From: Streptomyces sp. TP-A0356
GTDB taxonomy: Bacteria > Actinomycetota > Actinomycetes > Streptomycetales > Streptomycetaceae
DNA: 64,000 nucleotides
Direction: 5' to 3'
NCBI RefSeq assembly: GCF_001417775.1
Contig: NZ_BBZJ01000022.1
Span: 186,001-250,000 of the forward strand
Part shown: piece after piece, positions 63,907 through 64,000 of the stretch
Position numbering within the stretch: position 1 is the first letter of the stretch
How the letters are laid out: each line of letters starts with the position of its first letter
The notes under the pieces: generated by a model
Databases searched by the model: none
Seen by the model: only the letters and a program-made list of their open reading frames with translations
Told to the model about the DNA's origin: nothing
Translations under genes and position numbers: made by a program

Positions 63907-64000
63907 ATGGACAAGCAGACCATCTCGCGCGACGGCACCCCCATCGCCTACCAACGCATCGGACAGGGCCCGGCCGTCGTCCTCGTGAGCGGCGCGATGT
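63907..64000 (+). CDS. Alpha/beta hydrolase, 3' end outside window
   Basis: Thirty-one codons from ATG 63907 to the window end read MDKQTISRDGTPIAYQRIGQ and then GPAVVLVSGAM. This is the usual start of alpha/beta-hydrolase-fold proteins (first strands and the oxyanion-hole loop). The catalytic residues lie beyond the window. It is 36 nt after the DUF427 gene. Confidence 0.75.
   Translation, partial: MDKQTISRDGTPIAYQRIGQGPAVVLVSGAM

Overview
The window is high-GC actinobacterial chromosome, almost certainly Streptomyces. The reasons are the very high G+C with G/C-rich third positions, many GTG starts, two tandem conservons, an acyl-CoA carboxylase with an epsilon subunit, LigA beside a GGDEF/EAL protein, and gene order that, from memory, follows the S. 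coelicolor core region around SCO5544 to SCO5489, read in descending order. I see no prophage, insertion sequence, CRISPR array, tRNA or rRNA. Most of it is conserved core. The accessory interest lies in one amidohydrolase operon, several deletion scars and leader RNAs.

Layout. 1-8950: two conservons (CvnA sensor ATPase, CvnB roadblock, CvnC DUF742, CvnD GTPase), the first truncated by the window edge. 9121-10968: accB-accE (malonyl/methylmalonyl-CoA supply). 11358-13798: a YceI protein and a secreted TPM-like protein, with gene debris between. 14012-19158: divergent secreted glycosidases (GH3 and GH30). 19223-20827: cimA. 21110-22411: an MFS symporter. 22509-26943: an operon of urease-like subunits, agmatine deiminase, an unknown protein and a TetR regulator. 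27114-29513: ilvE and leuB. 29589-30881: a phosphoesterase remnant, a 43-residue protein and an AAC(2')-like acetyltransferase. 31036-35004: proline catabolism (pruA, proline dehydrogenase) with a divergent PucR regulator. 35335-40954: serA, ilvC, ilvN, ilvB and the ilvB leader peptide/attenuator. 40988-44329: a membrane PAS-GGDEF-EAL protein. 44580-51486: dehydrogenases, a sugar-dehydrogenase lipoprotein, membrane proteins, a GNAT and an MMPL transporter. 51756-55330: gatC-gatA-small membrane protein-gatB (Gln-tRNA amidotransferase). 55482-56325: a cupin and two gene remnants. 56365-63495: rmdB-like c-di-GMP phosphodiesterase, ligA, core-MetE, an SDR and a LOG protein. 63547-64000: DUF427 and the start of an alpha/beta hydrolase.

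The genes converge on branched-chain amino acid metabolism (cimA, ilvE, leuB, ilvBN, ilvC), with serA, proline and agmatine/ureido nitrogen metabolism beside it, plus two cyclic-di-GMP enzymes and two conservon signalling modules.

The most promising unusual system is the operon at 22509-26943. It encodes a urease-like nickel amidohydrolase that keeps the metal ligands but has lost the canonical active-site flap residues. It is joined to agmatine deiminase, has no urease accessory genes beside it, and lacks a carbamoylputrescine amidase. A reasonable hypothesis is that the urease-like enzyme acts on N-carbamoylputrescine or another ureido compound under control of the operon's own TetR protein.
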